DNA from: Pandoraea communis
GTDB lineage: Bacteria > Pseudomonadota > Gammaproteobacteria > Burkholderiales > Burkholderiaceae
Reading direction: 5' to 3'
Assembly: GCF_902459745.1 (NCBI RefSeq)
Contig: NZ_CABPSJ010000001.1
Location: 1,358,276-1,422,275 of the forward strand
DNA length: 64,000 nucleotides
Each line of letters begins with the position of its first letter. Within the stretch, counting starts at the first letter, position 1. Position numbers and translations under genes: made by a program. The notes under the pieces are model-generated. The model had not been told where the DNA came from. It was given only the letters and a program-made list of their open reading frames with translations, and searched no databases. Positions 47,887 to 56,596 of the stretch are shown here, one piece after another.

Positions 47887-47914
47887 AAAAAAAGGCGACG
47901 CATCGCCTTTTTTT
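47887..47914 (-). terminator. Rho-independent terminator of the TetR gene
   Basis: AAAAAAAGGCGA (47887-47898) and TCGCCTTTTTTT (47903-47914) form a stem with a CGCA loop. On the minus strand the stem is followed by a T run, so it ends the TetR transcript. Confidence 0.88.
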
Positions 47915-47934
47915 GTAAGTGATTACTTGCTTCG

Positions 47935-48591
47935 TTAGGTGCGTGAGGGCGTAGCTGCGGTCGGGATGGCGGCTTCGATACCGCCGGGCAGCGGCGCGAC
48001 GAGTCCGTGTTCGAGCACCGCGATGACCTCATTGGCGAAATCGCGGTACCGCATGCGGCCACCGGGTTTGAGCCATGTGAAGGTCCAGTTGATCATGCCG
48101 AACAGCATCATCGTGAGCGCGGTCTGATTGTGCTTGGCGACCCGGTCGGGGAACGCACGCGAGAGTTGACGGGCAAACGCGGCCACCACGTCACGCTGAC
48201 GGTTGAGCACGATCTCCCGTTGCTCATCGTTGAGGAACTTGACGTCGTTGAGCAGCGCGATATGGCGCGTCTGCGACGTCTCGTACTCATCGAGAAACGC
48301 GCGAATCAGTTCGTGGAACGTATCGCGCTCGGACAGCCCGCGGCGTTGCCCAAGCGCCTCGACCTCGGTGACGATCAGCATCAGGCGCTTGGTATAGCGC
48401 TCTAGCAGATCGAACAGAATGGCGTCTTTGCTCGCGTAGTAGTGATACAGCCGGGCCTTGGACGTGCCGCATGCGGCGGCCAGCTCGGACATCGACGTGC
48501 TCGGATAGCTCGCGTGGGCGAAGGCCTCGGCGGCGACGTCGAGAATCTGTTCGCGCTGCGATTCATGATCGGGCGCTTTGGTACGTGCCAT
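47935..48591 (-). CDS. paaR: TetR-family regulator of phenylacetate degradation (PaaR-like)
   Basis: This 218-residue protein has a TetR helix-turn-helix at about residues 12-58 (REQILDVAAEAFAHASYPSTSM, then LAAACGTSKARLYHYYASKD), and a helical ligand domain. Burkholderia species regulate paa genes with a TetR-type PaaR that responds to phenylacetyl-CoA. Location downstream of paaABCDE and a DUF1835 gene, and the palindromic site in the paaA promoter, support this role. The start ATG lies 9 bases after the DUF1835 stop, so the two genes are co-transcribed. Confidence 0.8.
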   Translation of the reverse strand: MARTKAPDHESQREQILDVAAEAFAHASYPSTSMSELAAACGTSKARLYHYYASKDAILFDLLERYTKRLMLIVTEVEALGQRRGLSERDTFHELIRAFLDEYETSQTRHIALLNDVKFLNDEQREIVLNRQRDVVAAFARQLSRAFPDRVAKHNQTALTMMLFGMINWTFTWLKPGGRMRYRDFANEVIAVLEHGLVAPLPGGIEAAIPTAATPSRT

Positions 48592-48600
48592 AAACGGGGG

Positions 48601-49389
48601 TTACTCCAGTCGTAGATCGCACGCGGCGGGCGCCGTGGTGTCGCCGCGCAACGCGAGTCGGCCTGCCGCACCGAGTTCGCGGCAGCGCCACAACAGAAAA
48701 CTGTCGGTCGCAAAAAAGCCTTCGATGCGAGGCATCGTCTCGCCGAGGAACGCGGCCATCGGCGTCCAGGCAACGGGTGCCTGGGCCAGAATCTGGTCGT
48801 CGATCTCGGCGAATGTCGCGCCTTCGAAGGTGTTGTGCATCCAGCGGCGCACCTGCGTGTTCACTTGTTTGAGCGCCCGCCATTCCAGCGACAGACGGCC
48901 AATACGTAATAGCGAAATCGGGGCGATGCGCGCGAAGCGTTCGGCCAGCACTTCCGGCGCATACATGCCGACGCTGGTACGCCGTTCTGCGATGGGCGGT
49001 GTGCCGGGCGTTGCCAGGTCGCTGCCGCGCAGCACGACCTCGTTCAGACGGGCGGGTGTGTTGCGCAGCATGAATGCCACGCGGCGCAGCGTGAGTTGAT
49101 CCGACGCGCTGTCGCCATGCCAGCAAACCACGGCATTGTCGCCCTCCACCAGACGTTGTAGCGATGCTAGTTCTTCGCGCAGCTCGCTGGCGTAATCGCG
49201 ACCGGCAGACGGCAGCACGCGTTGCCAGAAGGCGGCCCGCTGCCGCTCGTTCTCGTCGACCTCGCGCAACGGGCCAAGGGCCAGATCGTCACGCAGGACA
49301 AGCACGGGGTCGGCGCGATGCGCTAGCGCCATCGCCGCACGCAACTGCTGCGCGGCGATATCGCCACAAACGACATGGATGGTATTCAT
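48601..49389 (-). CDS. DUF1835 domain protein
   Basis: This 262-residue protein has the DUF1835 domain at about residues 1-120 (MNTIHVVCGDIAAQQLR, LVLRDDLALGPLRE), and the DUF3658-like C-terminal part (RIEGFFATDSFLLWRCREL). Function is not established for the family. It is encoded between paaE and the paaR-like gene on the same strand, with 202 bases to paaE and 9 to paaR. ATG 49389 is chosen since the domain begins there; the upstream in-frame extension is not conserved in character. Confidence 0.82.
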   Translation of the reverse strand: MNTIHVVCGDIAAQQLRAAMALAHRADPVLVLRDDLALGPLREVDENERQRAAFWQRVLPSAGRDYASELREELASLQRLVEGDNAVVCWHGDSASDQLTLRRVAFMLRNTPARLNEVVLRGSDLATPGTPPIAERRTSVGMYAPEVLAERFARIAPISLLRIGRLSLEWRALKQVNTQVRRWMHNTFEGATFAEIDDQILAQAPVAWTPMAAFLGETMPRIEGFFATDSFLLWRCRELGAAGRLALRGDTTAPAACDLRLE

Positions 49390-49591
49390 GCCCGGTAGTT
49401 TACGGTATTCCCGCACCCTCGGGTTGACGCTCCCGTAATGCCCGAAATCATCGGCGCATTGGCGGGATTTCACGCATGTTCCGGCCGCGTGGAAGTGACG
49501 TTCCCACGGCGTGGCAAGCACGCATTCGACATGCCGGAGCCGTTGATGCGGTGGCTCCGGCGCACCGGTTCAGCGCAGGCCGGATGCCGGC

Positions 49592-50680
49592 TCAGCGCTC
49601 GTCGTAGCTCACCACGACGCGCTCGGTGAGCGGACGTGCCTGGCAGGTCAGTACGAAACCCTGCTCGACTTCGTAGTCTTCCAGCGTGTAGTTCTTGTCC
49701 ATCGCCACTTCGCCCTCGAGTACTTTCGCACGGCACGTGCAGCACACACCGCCCTTACAGGCATAGGGCAGCGACAGACCGGCGGCCAGCCCTGTATCCA
49801 GAATGCTCTGACCTTCATACGGCTGGCGCAGGCGACGTTCCTTGCCGTCCATCACCACGACCAGTTCCGCCATCGGCGTATCTTCCGTGATGACGACCGG
49901 CTTCGCTGCGGCTTGCGGCGAGGGCACGCCGAACCGCTCGACGTGAATCTTTTCCTTGGCGACGCCGGCGGCGGCGAGCGCAGCTTCGGCGGCGTCCATC
50001 ATCGGGCCCGGGCCGCAGATGAAGGCTTCATCGATGCTCGACGCCGGAATGAGCGTCTCGATGAAGGCGGTGCACTTGTCCTGATCGAGCAAGCCGTTGA
50101 ACAGCTCGACTTCCTGCGCTTCGTCCGAGAGCACGTGATACAGGCGCAGACGGCCCAGATACGTGTTCTTCAGGTCTTCGAGCGCTTCGGCGAACATGAT
50201 CGCGGGCACCGAACGGTTGCCGTAGACCAGCGTGAACTGACTGTCGGGCTCGGCAGCCAGCGTGGTCTTGATGAGCGCGAGCATCGGCGTGATACCCGAG
50301 CCGCCGGCGAAACCGACGTAGTGCTTCGCGTTGTTTGCCGCCAGACGCGTGAAGAAGCGCCCATCCGGCGTCATGACATCGATCTGCTGTCCCGGTTTCA
50401 ACTGGTCGTTCGCGAAGTTCGAGAACTTGCCGCCCGGCACGCGCTTGATGCCCACGCGCAGTTCGCCCGTGGCTTCGTACTCGGGCACCCCGACGCAGAT
50501 CGAGTAGGAACGACGGGCTTCTTCGCCATCGATCTCGGTCTTGAGCGTGAGGAACTGGCCTTGCGTGAAACGATAGGCGTCGCGCAACGCGTCCGGCACC
50601 GTGAAGGCGATGGAGATGGCGTCGGCGGTTTCGGGCCGGATTTCGCGGATGGTCAGCGAGTGGAATTGCGGGGTCGTCAT
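49592..50680 (-). CDS. paaE: Phenylacetyl-CoA epoxidase, reductase subunit PaaE
   Basis: This 362-residue protein has a ferredoxin reductase-like FAD/NAD part (about residues 1-250; RRSYSICVGVPE, FAGGSGITPMLALIK) and a C-terminal plant-type 2Fe-2S domain with the Cys cluster CKGGVCCTCRAK (about residues 310-321) and a last Cys in VLTCQARPL. It passes electrons from NADPH to the di-iron PaaA subunit. It is the last gene of the paaABCDE operon, 85 bases after paaD. Confidence 0.95.
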   Translation of the reverse strand: MTTPQFHSLTIREIRPETADAISIAFTVPDALRDAYRFTQGQFLTLKTEIDGEEARRSYSICVGVPEYEATGELRVGIKRVPGGKFSNFANDQLKPGQQIDVMTPDGRFFTRLAANNAKHYVGFAGGSGITPMLALIKTTLAAEPDSQFTLVYGNRSVPAIMFAEALEDLKNTYLGRLRLYHVLSDEAQEVELFNGLLDQDKCTAFIETLIPASSIDEAFICGPGPMMDAAEAALAAAGVAKEKIHVERFGVPSPQAAAKPVVITEDTPMAELVVVMDGKERRLRQPYEGQSILDTGLAAGLSLPYACKGGVCCTCRAKVLEGEVAMDKNYTLEDYEVEQGFVLTCQARPLTERVVVSYDER

Positions 50681-50765
50681 CGTGGGCTTCCTTGCCGCCC
50701 GGCTGCGGGTGCCGACGGGCGGAGTGTCGGCATCGCTATGCGCGAAGCGGGATCAGTCGGGTCAA

Positions 50766-51341
50766 TCAATAGGGCTTGAAGTAGTCGAACGGCTCACGGC
50801 ACGTACGGCAACGGTAATGCGCTTTGCAAGCGGTCGAGCCGAAGGCCGATACGACTTCCGTGTCGGCCGAGCCGCAATGCGGGCACGGCACACCGTCCTT
50901 CGGCCGGCCGTAGAACGTGATCTTGCGTGGGGCATCGGCGGCTACGGCATGCGCGCCCGTGGGCGGGGCAATGCCGTAGCTGCGCAGCTTCTCGCGGGCT
51001 TCGGGGCTGATCCAGTCCGTCGTCCATGCGGGTGCGAGCACCGTCTTGACGTGCCACGGGCCGAGGCCCGCGCGCGTCATGGCTGCGGCAATGTCTTCGG
51101 CGATCTGCTGCATCGCCGGACAGCCCGAGTACGTGGGGGTGATCACGATCTCGAACGCGGTGTCGCCGCTGTCGTTCGCAACGACGCGCACATCGCGCAG
51201 AATGCCGAGTTCCCGGATCGACACGACCGGAATCTCCGGATCGGGCACCGCTTCGAGCGTCTGCCATGCGAGTGGCAGCGACGCCGCCGAGGCCGGCGTG
51301 AGCACGCCGGGCGCGACAGGCGGTGTGAGCGGAAGATTCAT
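50766..51341 (-). CDS. paaD: Phenylacetyl-CoA epoxidase-associated protein PaaD (SufT-like)
   Basis: This 191-residue protein has the MIP18/SufT-like domain (about residues 25-110: EAVPDPEIPVVSIRELGIL and TPTYSGCPAM), followed by a Cys-rich zinc-ribbon-like tail (CPHCGSADTE, then CKAHYRCRTCREPF). PaaD is needed for maturation of the epoxidase, probably of its iron centres. The start is uncertain: the ATG at 51377 would add 12 residues and sits 9 bases from paaC. It is fourth in the operon. Confidence 0.92.
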   Translation of the reverse strand: MNLPLTPPVAPGVLTPASAASLPLAWQTLEAVPDPEIPVVSIRELGILRDVRVVANDSGDTAFEIVITPTYSGCPAMQQIAEDIAAAMTRAGLGPWHVKTVLAPAWTTDWISPEAREKLRSYGIAPPTGAHAVAADAPRKITFYGRPKDGVPCPHCGSADTEVVSAFGSTACKAHYRCRTCREPFDYFKPY

Positions 51342-51385
51342 GGTCGTATCGGTGTCCAGAGCGGCAAACGAGCGCATCGCGAGGC

Positions 51386-52189
51386 TTACCAGGTCGCGCC
51401 GGGATGCTGGCGTGCCAGCCCCTGCATCTCGCCGAGCAGATAGCTCATGTGCTCGGAGTGACGACCCAACTTGCCGGTGCTTTCGAACGCGCCGCCGACC
51501 GGTGCGGTGAGCGTGGCTTCGGCGAGCGCGTCGTTCACCGTGGCTTGCCACGCGTCCTTCAGGCTGGCCATCGTGACGCCCGTACCAGCGGCAGCCACGG
51601 TGTCTTCGAGCGTGTCGTGCTTGAAGATCTCGTTCATGTACGGCACCAGATAATCGAGCGCGGCCTGCGCGCGGCGGTGCGATTCCTCGGTCCCGTCGCC
51701 GAAGCGCACGAGCCAGTCGCGCGCGTGATGCAGGTGGTAATGCGCTTCCTTGATTGACTTGGCGGCGATGGCGGCAAGCTCGGTGTCGGCCGACTGTGTG
51801 AGCGCTTGCCACACTTCGACCATCAGGGCCGAGTAGAGGAAGTTGCGCACGATGGTCACGGCGTAGTCGCGCTCGGCGGCAGTCGTGCCGGCGGTCGGGC
51901 CATAATGGGGCAGCTCGACGAGCGTCCAGTTACGGAACGAGAATTCGTCGCGCCAGAAGGCGTAGTCGTCTTCCTGCTTGGTGATGCCGGTGAGATCGGT
52001 TTCGACCTTGGCGGCGTGCTGATAGAGCATGCGCGCCTGACCGATGAGATCGAGGCTCAGGTTGGTGAGCGCGATGTCTTCTTCCAGCACGGGGCCGTGA
52101 CCACACCACTCCGCGTTGCGCTGACCGAGGATCAGCGCGTTGTCGGCGAGGCGCAGCAGATAGGACAGATGTTCCTGCGTCGGTTTCAT
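51386..52189 (-). CDS. paaC: Phenylacetyl-CoA epoxidase subunit PaaC
   Basis: This 267-residue protein matches PaaC, the structural, non-catalytic ferritin-like partner of PaaA. Typical segments are YLLRLADNALILGQRNAEW near the N-terminus, EDIALTNLSLDLIGQAR about residue 40, and KEAHYHLHHARDWLVRFGDGT about residue 140. The start at 52189 gives the usual length; a 15-residue extension is possible. It lies 59 bases after paaB. Confidence 0.95.
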   Translation of the reverse strand: MKPTQEHLSYLLRLADNALILGQRNAEWCGHGPVLEEDIALTNLSLDLIGQARMLYQHAAKVETDLTGITKQEDDYAFWRDEFSFRNWTLVELPHYGPTAGTTAAERDYAVTIVRNFLYSALMVEVWQALTQSADTELAAIAAKSIKEAHYHLHHARDWLVRFGDGTEESHRRAQAALDYLVPYMNEIFKHDTLEDTVAAAGTGVTMASLKDAWQATVNDALAEATLTAPVGGAFESTGKLGRHSEHMSYLLGEMQGLARQHPGATW

Positions 52190-52248
52190 GTTCTGGGGTC
52201 TCGCATGGGGCGCGCCGTGGGCATGGAGTTGCATGGGCGCGCTGCCGC

Positions 52249-52545
52249 TTACATGTGGTTCACTTCTTCCGGCAACTGGTAGAAGGTCGGATGGCGGTAG
52301 ATCTTGTCGGCGGCCGGATCGAACAGCTCGGCCTTGTCTTCCGGGGCCGACGCCGTGATGGCGTTAGAGGGCACGACCCAGATGCTCACGCCTTCCTGAC
52401 GGCGCGTGTAGACGTCGCGCGCCATGCGCAGCGCCATCTCGGCGTCGGCGGCGTGCAGACTGCCGCTGTGCTTGTGCTCGAGGCCCATCTTGCTGCGTAC
52501 GAACACTTCCCAGAGGGGCCATTCCTTGTTGCTTGCTTGCGTCAT
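52249..52545 (-). CDS. paaB: Phenylacetyl-CoA epoxidase subunit PaaB
   Basis: This 98-residue protein is PaaB, a small subunit of the epoxidase complex. LWEVFVRSKMGLEHKHSGSL and EMALRMARDVYTRRQEGVSIW are the conserved blocks. The gene lies 41 bases downstream of paaA. In known complexes it helps link PaaAC heterodimers. Confidence 0.95.
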   Translation of the reverse strand: MTQASNKEWPLWEVFVRSKMGLEHKHSGSLHAADAEMALRMARDVYTRRQEGVSIWVVPSNAITASAPEDKAELFDPAADKIYRHPTFYQLPEEVNHM

Positions 52546-52586
52546 GATCGTTCCTGATGTCTTGTGAGGGGCTGGCCGGATGCGGC

Positions 52587-53594
52587 TCACGCGGCCTGTT
52601 TTTCGGCGCGCTGGCGCTGCTTGGCGGCGTGCGCCAGGGCAGCGTCGCGCACCCAGGCGCCTTTCTCGTGGGCGGCCACACGGGTGCCGAGACGTTCCTT
52701 GTTGCACGGGCCTTCACCGCCCACCACGCGCCAGAATTCGCTCCAGTCGATCTCGCCGTAGTCGTGGGCGCGGCGGCTCTCGTTCCACTTCAGATCCGGA
52801 TCGGGGAAGGTCACGCCGAGCACCTTGGCCTGTTCGACGGCGGCGTCGACAAACTTCTGGCGCAGATCGTCGTTCGAGATGCGTTTGATGCCCCACTGCA
52901 TGGTTTGCGTGCTGTGGATCGACTCCTTGTCACTCGGGCCGAACATCATGAGCACCGGCCACCACCAGCGGTTCACGGCTTCTTGCACCATGTCGCGTTG
53001 GGCTTGCGTGCCGCTCATCATCGAGAGAAGGGCGTCGAAGCCCTGACGCTGGTGGAACGACTCTTCCTTGCACACGCGAATCATGGCGCGCGCGTACGGA
53101 CCGTACGAACAGCGGCACAGCGGCACCTGATTCATGATGGCGGCGCCATCGACGAGCCAGCCGATCACGCCGACATCGGCCCACGTGAGCGTTGGGTAAT
53201 TGAAGATGCTGGAGTACTTGGCCTTACCGGCGTGCAGCGCGTCGATCATCTGGTCGCGCGACGTGCCGAGCGTTTCGGCTGCGGAATACAGGTAGAGGCC
53301 ATGACCGGCTTCGTCCTGCACCTTGGCGAGCAGAATCGCCTTGCGCTTGAGACTGGGCGCGCGCGAGATCCAATTGCCTTCCGGCAGCATGCCGATGACT
53401 TCGGAGTGTGCGTGCTGCGAGATTTGGCGCACGAGCGTCTTGCGGTACTCGGCGGGCATGTAGTCCTGCGGCTCGATCTTCTGATCGGCAGCGACACGCG
53501 CGTCGAAGCGGGCTTGTTGCTGCTGCTCCGCCTCGCTCAGGGCGCGCACGCCCTTGGGGCTGTTGCCGGCCAGATCGATGGCTTGCGTATACAT
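52587..53594 (-). CDS. paaA: Phenylacetyl-CoA epoxidase catalytic subunit PaaA
   Basis: This 335-residue protein is the di-iron oxygenase subunit. The iron-binding pattern is visible as QDEAGHG (about residue 92) and [10 protein letters not shown] (about 176), with AHSEVIGM and the [15 protein letters not shown]-like region near the C-terminus. It converts phenylacetyl-CoA to the ring 1,2-epoxide, the first step of aerobic phenylacetate breakdown. The ATG at 53594 is chosen as in other PaaA proteins; the operon promoter with its operator lies 38 bases upstream. The later paaG, paaZ, paaJ and paaK genes are not in this window. Confidence 0.96.
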   Translation of the reverse strand: MYTQAIDLAGNSPKGVRALSEAEQQQQARFDARVAADQKIEPQDYMPAEYRKTLVRQISQHAHSEVIGMLPEGNWISRAPSLKRKAILLAKVQDEAGHGLYLYSAAETLGTSRDQMIDALHAGKAKYSSIFNYPTLTWADVGVIGWLVDGAAIMNQVPLCRCSYGPYARAMIRVCKEESFHQRQGFDALLSMMSGTQAQRDMVQEAVNRWWWPVLMMFGPSDKESIHSTQTMQWGIKRISNDDLRQKFVDAAVEQAKVLGVTFPDPDLKWNESRRAHDYGEIDWSEFWRVVGGEGPCNKERLGTRVAAHEKGAWVRDAALAHAAKQRQRAEKQAA

Positions 53595-53631
53595 AGAGGA
53601 AGGCCTCCGCGGCATGTGGGATATGGACGCA

Positions 53632-53658
53632 TTATAAACCGACCGGCCGGTCGGTCAA
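53632..53658 (-). promoter_or_regulatory. paaA promoter with embedded 18-bp PaaR-like operator
   Basis: Read on the minus strand, TTGACC (53658-53653) and TATAAT (53637-53632) form a -35/-10 pair with a 15-base spacer. The spacer is filled by a perfect palindrome, ACCGACCGGCCGGTCGGT (53638-53655), which also covers half of the -35 hexamer. A TetR-type dimer bound here would block RNA polymerase. This resembles PaaR sites described in Burkholderia. Confidence 0.8.
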
Positions 53659-53859
53659 TAAATGTTTTCCATGATATGGCGCGGGTGTCGTTTTCCACGG
53701 GACTTGAGATTTTTTCAGTGGAAATGAGACTGCGGGGCGCGGCAGGAGGGGGCGCTGGAGCCCGCCTAACAGGACGCCAATTGAGGGTTCCTCCCGCCGC
53801 AACCAGTCGAACGGCAACTGATGGCCTGAATAAGGCTATGGGACGTAACGTTAAACGCC

Positions 53860-55116
53860 TTATTTCTCATATAACAACTGGCCGTGTATCCCCGCCAGCG
53901 AGGCCGTCAGTTTCGACAGGAAGCGCTCGCACCGGGCGATTTCGGCAAGTGCGACGAACTCGTCCGGCTGGTGGGCCTGAGCGATGCTCCCGGGGCCGCA
54001 AACGATCGTCGGAATGCCCGCGCGCTGGAAGAAACCGGCTTCGGTCCCATACGACACCTTGCGCGCGGGCGTGTCCGGAACCAGCGCGCGCATCAGGCGT
54101 AGCAGGGGCTGGGTTTCGTCCGCCTGCATCGACGGTGGCGCCGCGATTTTCGTGAATCGGATCGTTGCCTGGGGATGCACGCGTTGCATTTCCGGAACGA
54201 GCGTCTGGGCGGCGTAAGCCTCGATCCGGGCGAAGACCGCGTCTGCATCCACGCCTGGAAGGTTACGGTACTCGAAGACGAACTCGCAGTCGGCCGGCAC
54301 AGTGTTCAGGGCGATGCCGCCTTTTATCGTGCCGGTCTGTGCGGTACTGAACGGTACGTCGAAGCCCTCATCATAGGGGCCGTGCGCCGCAAAGGCGTTT
54401 GCCAGGTCGCGAATGTGGCAGATCACACGCGCGGCGTACTCGATGGCATTGACGCCCGTGGGTGCGAGCGACGAGTGCACGGCATGCCCTTGCACGCAGC
54501 AGCGGTAGATGTTGATGCCCTTGTGCGCAACGATCACCTGCATGCCGGTCGGTTCACCGACGATACAGCCTTGCGGATGAATGCCGCGACGGGCCATGGC
54601 CGCGAGCATCGGGGAAATGCCGAGGCATCCGACCTCCTCGTCGTAGGTGAACGCGAGATGGATCGGCGCCCCCGGCGGCGCATCGCACCACGCGGGCACC
54701 CGACTCATGACCGTGCCGATGAAGCCTTTCATGTCGCAAGCCCCGCGGCCATACAGCCGGCCTTCACGCAATTCAGGCGAGAAAGGCGGACTCTGCCAGT
54801 GCTGAGCATCGACCGGTACGACATCGGTATGCCCGGAAAGCACGACGCCGCCCTGTGTGTTGCCGTCGCGCCCGGGCAATGTGGCGAAAAGATTGGCTTT
54901 CGCGCCGCTGCCATCGTAATCGAGCCAGGCATCTATGCCCTGCGCGCGCAGGGTGTCGCGTAGAAGTTCGATCAGCCCGAGATTGGATTGGCGGCTCGTC
55001 GTGTCGATGGCGATAAGTCGTGAAATCCAGTCGATGGCGGCCGTCGAGGCCGCCGGCGTGTCTTCGTCTCTCTCGGGTGTGAGCACAGACGCCAAATGGG
55101 GGAGGTGCGTATGCAT
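53860..55116 (-). CDS. M20-family deacylase, ArgE-like (acetylornithine deacetylase)
   Basis: This 418-residue protein matches ArgE/M20 metallopeptidases. Zinc-site motifs are SGHTDVVPVD (about residue 97), GRGACDMKG (about 122), TYDEEVGCLG with the catalytic Glu pair (about 160), and GEPTGM (about 187); the last ligand His is in CGPGSIAQAHQPDEF. It cleaves an N-acyl bond of an amino acid. Although often called argE, the neighbours are catabolic: an MHS carrier, a KBL-like synthase, an aminotransferase and a deformylase. A role in N-acyl amino acid use is as likely as arginine synthesis. GAGGACA precedes the ATG. Confidence 0.85.
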   Translation of the reverse strand: MHTHLPHLASVLTPERDEDTPAASTAAIDWISRLIAIDTTSRQSNLGLIELLRDTLRAQGIDAWLDYDGSGAKANLFATLPGRDGNTQGGVVLSGHTDVVPVDAQHWQSPPFSPELREGRLYGRGACDMKGFIGTVMSRVPAWCDAPPGAPIHLAFTYDEEVGCLGISPMLAAMARRGIHPQGCIVGEPTGMQVIVAHKGINIYRCCVQGHAVHSSLAPTGVNAIEYAARVICHIRDLANAFAAHGPYDEGFDVPFSTAQTGTIKGGIALNTVPADCEFVFEYRNLPGVDADAVFARIEAYAAQTLVPEMQRVHPQATIRFTKIAAPPSMQADETQPLLRLMRALVPDTPARKVSYGTEAGFFQRAGIPTIVCGPGSIAQAHQPDEFVALAEIARCERFLSKLTASLAGIHGQLLYEK

Positions 55117-55141
55117 GAGGTGTCCTCGCGCACTAGTCAAA

Positions 55142-56485
55142 TCAGGACAGGGCGGTACGAACCGTTTCGCGTGAGAGCCGGGTTGCGACGAGACTCGCAA
55201 CCGCGCCAGCCGCGATGTACCACGTGGGCGAGAGCGGATTGCCCGTCATTCCGATCAGCCAGGTCGCGACGAAGGGGGCGAAACCGCCGAAAATCGTGAC
55301 CGAAACGTTGTAACTGAGCGAGATGCACGTGGTGCGCACCGCGCCGGGGTATAGCTCGGCCTGCCAGGCGGGCGCCGGGCCGGTCATCATGGCCATGAAG
55401 GCGGCGAGCAGGCACAACGCGCCGATGACCGGCAGGAGATGTGCGTGTGCGGACATGAAGGCGAAGAGCGGGTAAGTGCCGAACAGCACACACAGCGCGC
55501 CCGCACTCATCAACGGGCGCCGGCCCCATCGGTCGGACAGGTGCCCCATGACGGGCGAGAGCATCATGAAGCACGCGATCTGGAGACTGGCGGCGATCAG
55601 TGCCTCGCTGGCGGGCAGGCCCAGCGTGCGGGTCAGATAGATCGGCATGTACACGAGGTAGAGATAGTTCGTGACGGTCCAGCCGATGGTGAACAGACTC
55701 CCGATGCCGAGGTTGCGGCGGTGCTTGCGAAGTGCTGTGCCGATCGGGGACGTCGAGATGACGGGCCCACTCTGCCGGACATTTGCCGGGACCGAGGTGC
55801 GTGGCGACTCGTCGACATTTCTCCGCAGCCAGAAGCCGAAGACGCCAATGACGAACGCTCCCAGCACGAAGGGAACGCGCCAGCCCCAGTCGTTCAGAGA
55901 CTGGGCCGGCATGAGCCAGGTCATGGCCCCGGCGCTGAGCGAACCGAGCAGCAGGGCCACAGCGAGGCTGGCCTGTTGCCAACTGCCGTACAGGCCACGC
56001 CGGTGCCGCGGTGCATATTCGACGATGAAGCTGGTAGCCCCGCCCCATTCACCGCCCGAAGCGAAGCCTTGCAGGATGCGCGCGATCACGATCGTCAAAG
56101 ACGCGACCACCCCGGCGGTGTCGAAGCCGGGTGTGAGTCCGATCATCGCTGTGCCGATTGCCATGAGCACAATCACCACGAGCAGCGAGGCCTTGCGTCC
56201 GGCACGATCCCCATAAACACCCAGAATGGCCGCGCCCAGCGGACGCGCCACGAAGCCGACGCCGAATGTGGCGGTCGCGACCAGGAACGAGGTGGCTTCA
56301 CTCGCCGCCGGAAAGAAGTGATGGGCGATCTGCGGGGAGAAGTAGGCGTACAACACGAAGTCGTACCACTCCAGGATATTGCCGAGCGACGCGGCGACAA
56401 CGGCCCGTCTGGCCTGCGTGGGCGCGACTGTCGTCGTGGCGCTGTTAGCCCAGTAGTCATGCGTTTGCAACGGGTTCGAGTTCAT
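55142..56485 (-). CDS. MFS transporter of the metabolite:H+ symporter (MHS) type
   Basis: This 447-residue protein has twelve helices and the MHS signature LGNILEWYDFVLYAYF near residue 36, followed by RPLGAAILGVYGDRAGRK about residue 82 and RILQGFASGGEWGGA about residue 137. Such carriers (ShiA, ProP and KgtP relatives) import carboxylates, betaines or amino acid derivatives with protons. Its gene lies 25 bases before the ArgE-like gene in the same direction, so it probably imports the substrate of that enzyme or of the downstream block. Confidence 0.88.
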   Translation of the reverse strand: MNSNPLQTHDYWANSATTTVAPTQARRAVVAASLGNILEWYDFVLYAYFSPQIAHHFFPAASEATSFLVATATFGVGFVARPLGAAILGVYGDRAGRKASLLVVIVLMAIGTAMIGLTPGFDTAGVVASLTIVIARILQGFASGGEWGGATSFIVEYAPRHRRGLYGSWQQASLAVALLLGSLSAGAMTWLMPAQSLNDWGWRVPFVLGAFVIGVFGFWLRRNVDESPRTSVPANVRQSGPVISTSPIGTALRKHRRNLGIGSLFTIGWTVTNYLYLVYMPIYLTRTLGLPASEALIAASLQIACFMMLSPVMGHLSDRWGRRPLMSAGALCVLFGTYPLFAFMSAHAHLLPVIGALCLLAAFMAMMTGPAPAWQAELYPGAVRTTCISLSYNVSVTIFGGFAPFVATWLIGMTGNPLSPTWYIAAGAVASLVATRLSRETVRTALS

Positions 56486-56596
56486 GAGCAACCTAGGAAA
56501 GAGAGAGGAACATGCGCGCCGGGGCACCCGCAATCCGACGTTCGCCACGTTCGGGGCGGCGCTATCGGTAACGCGTAAGGATCTAAGCGCGAACGC

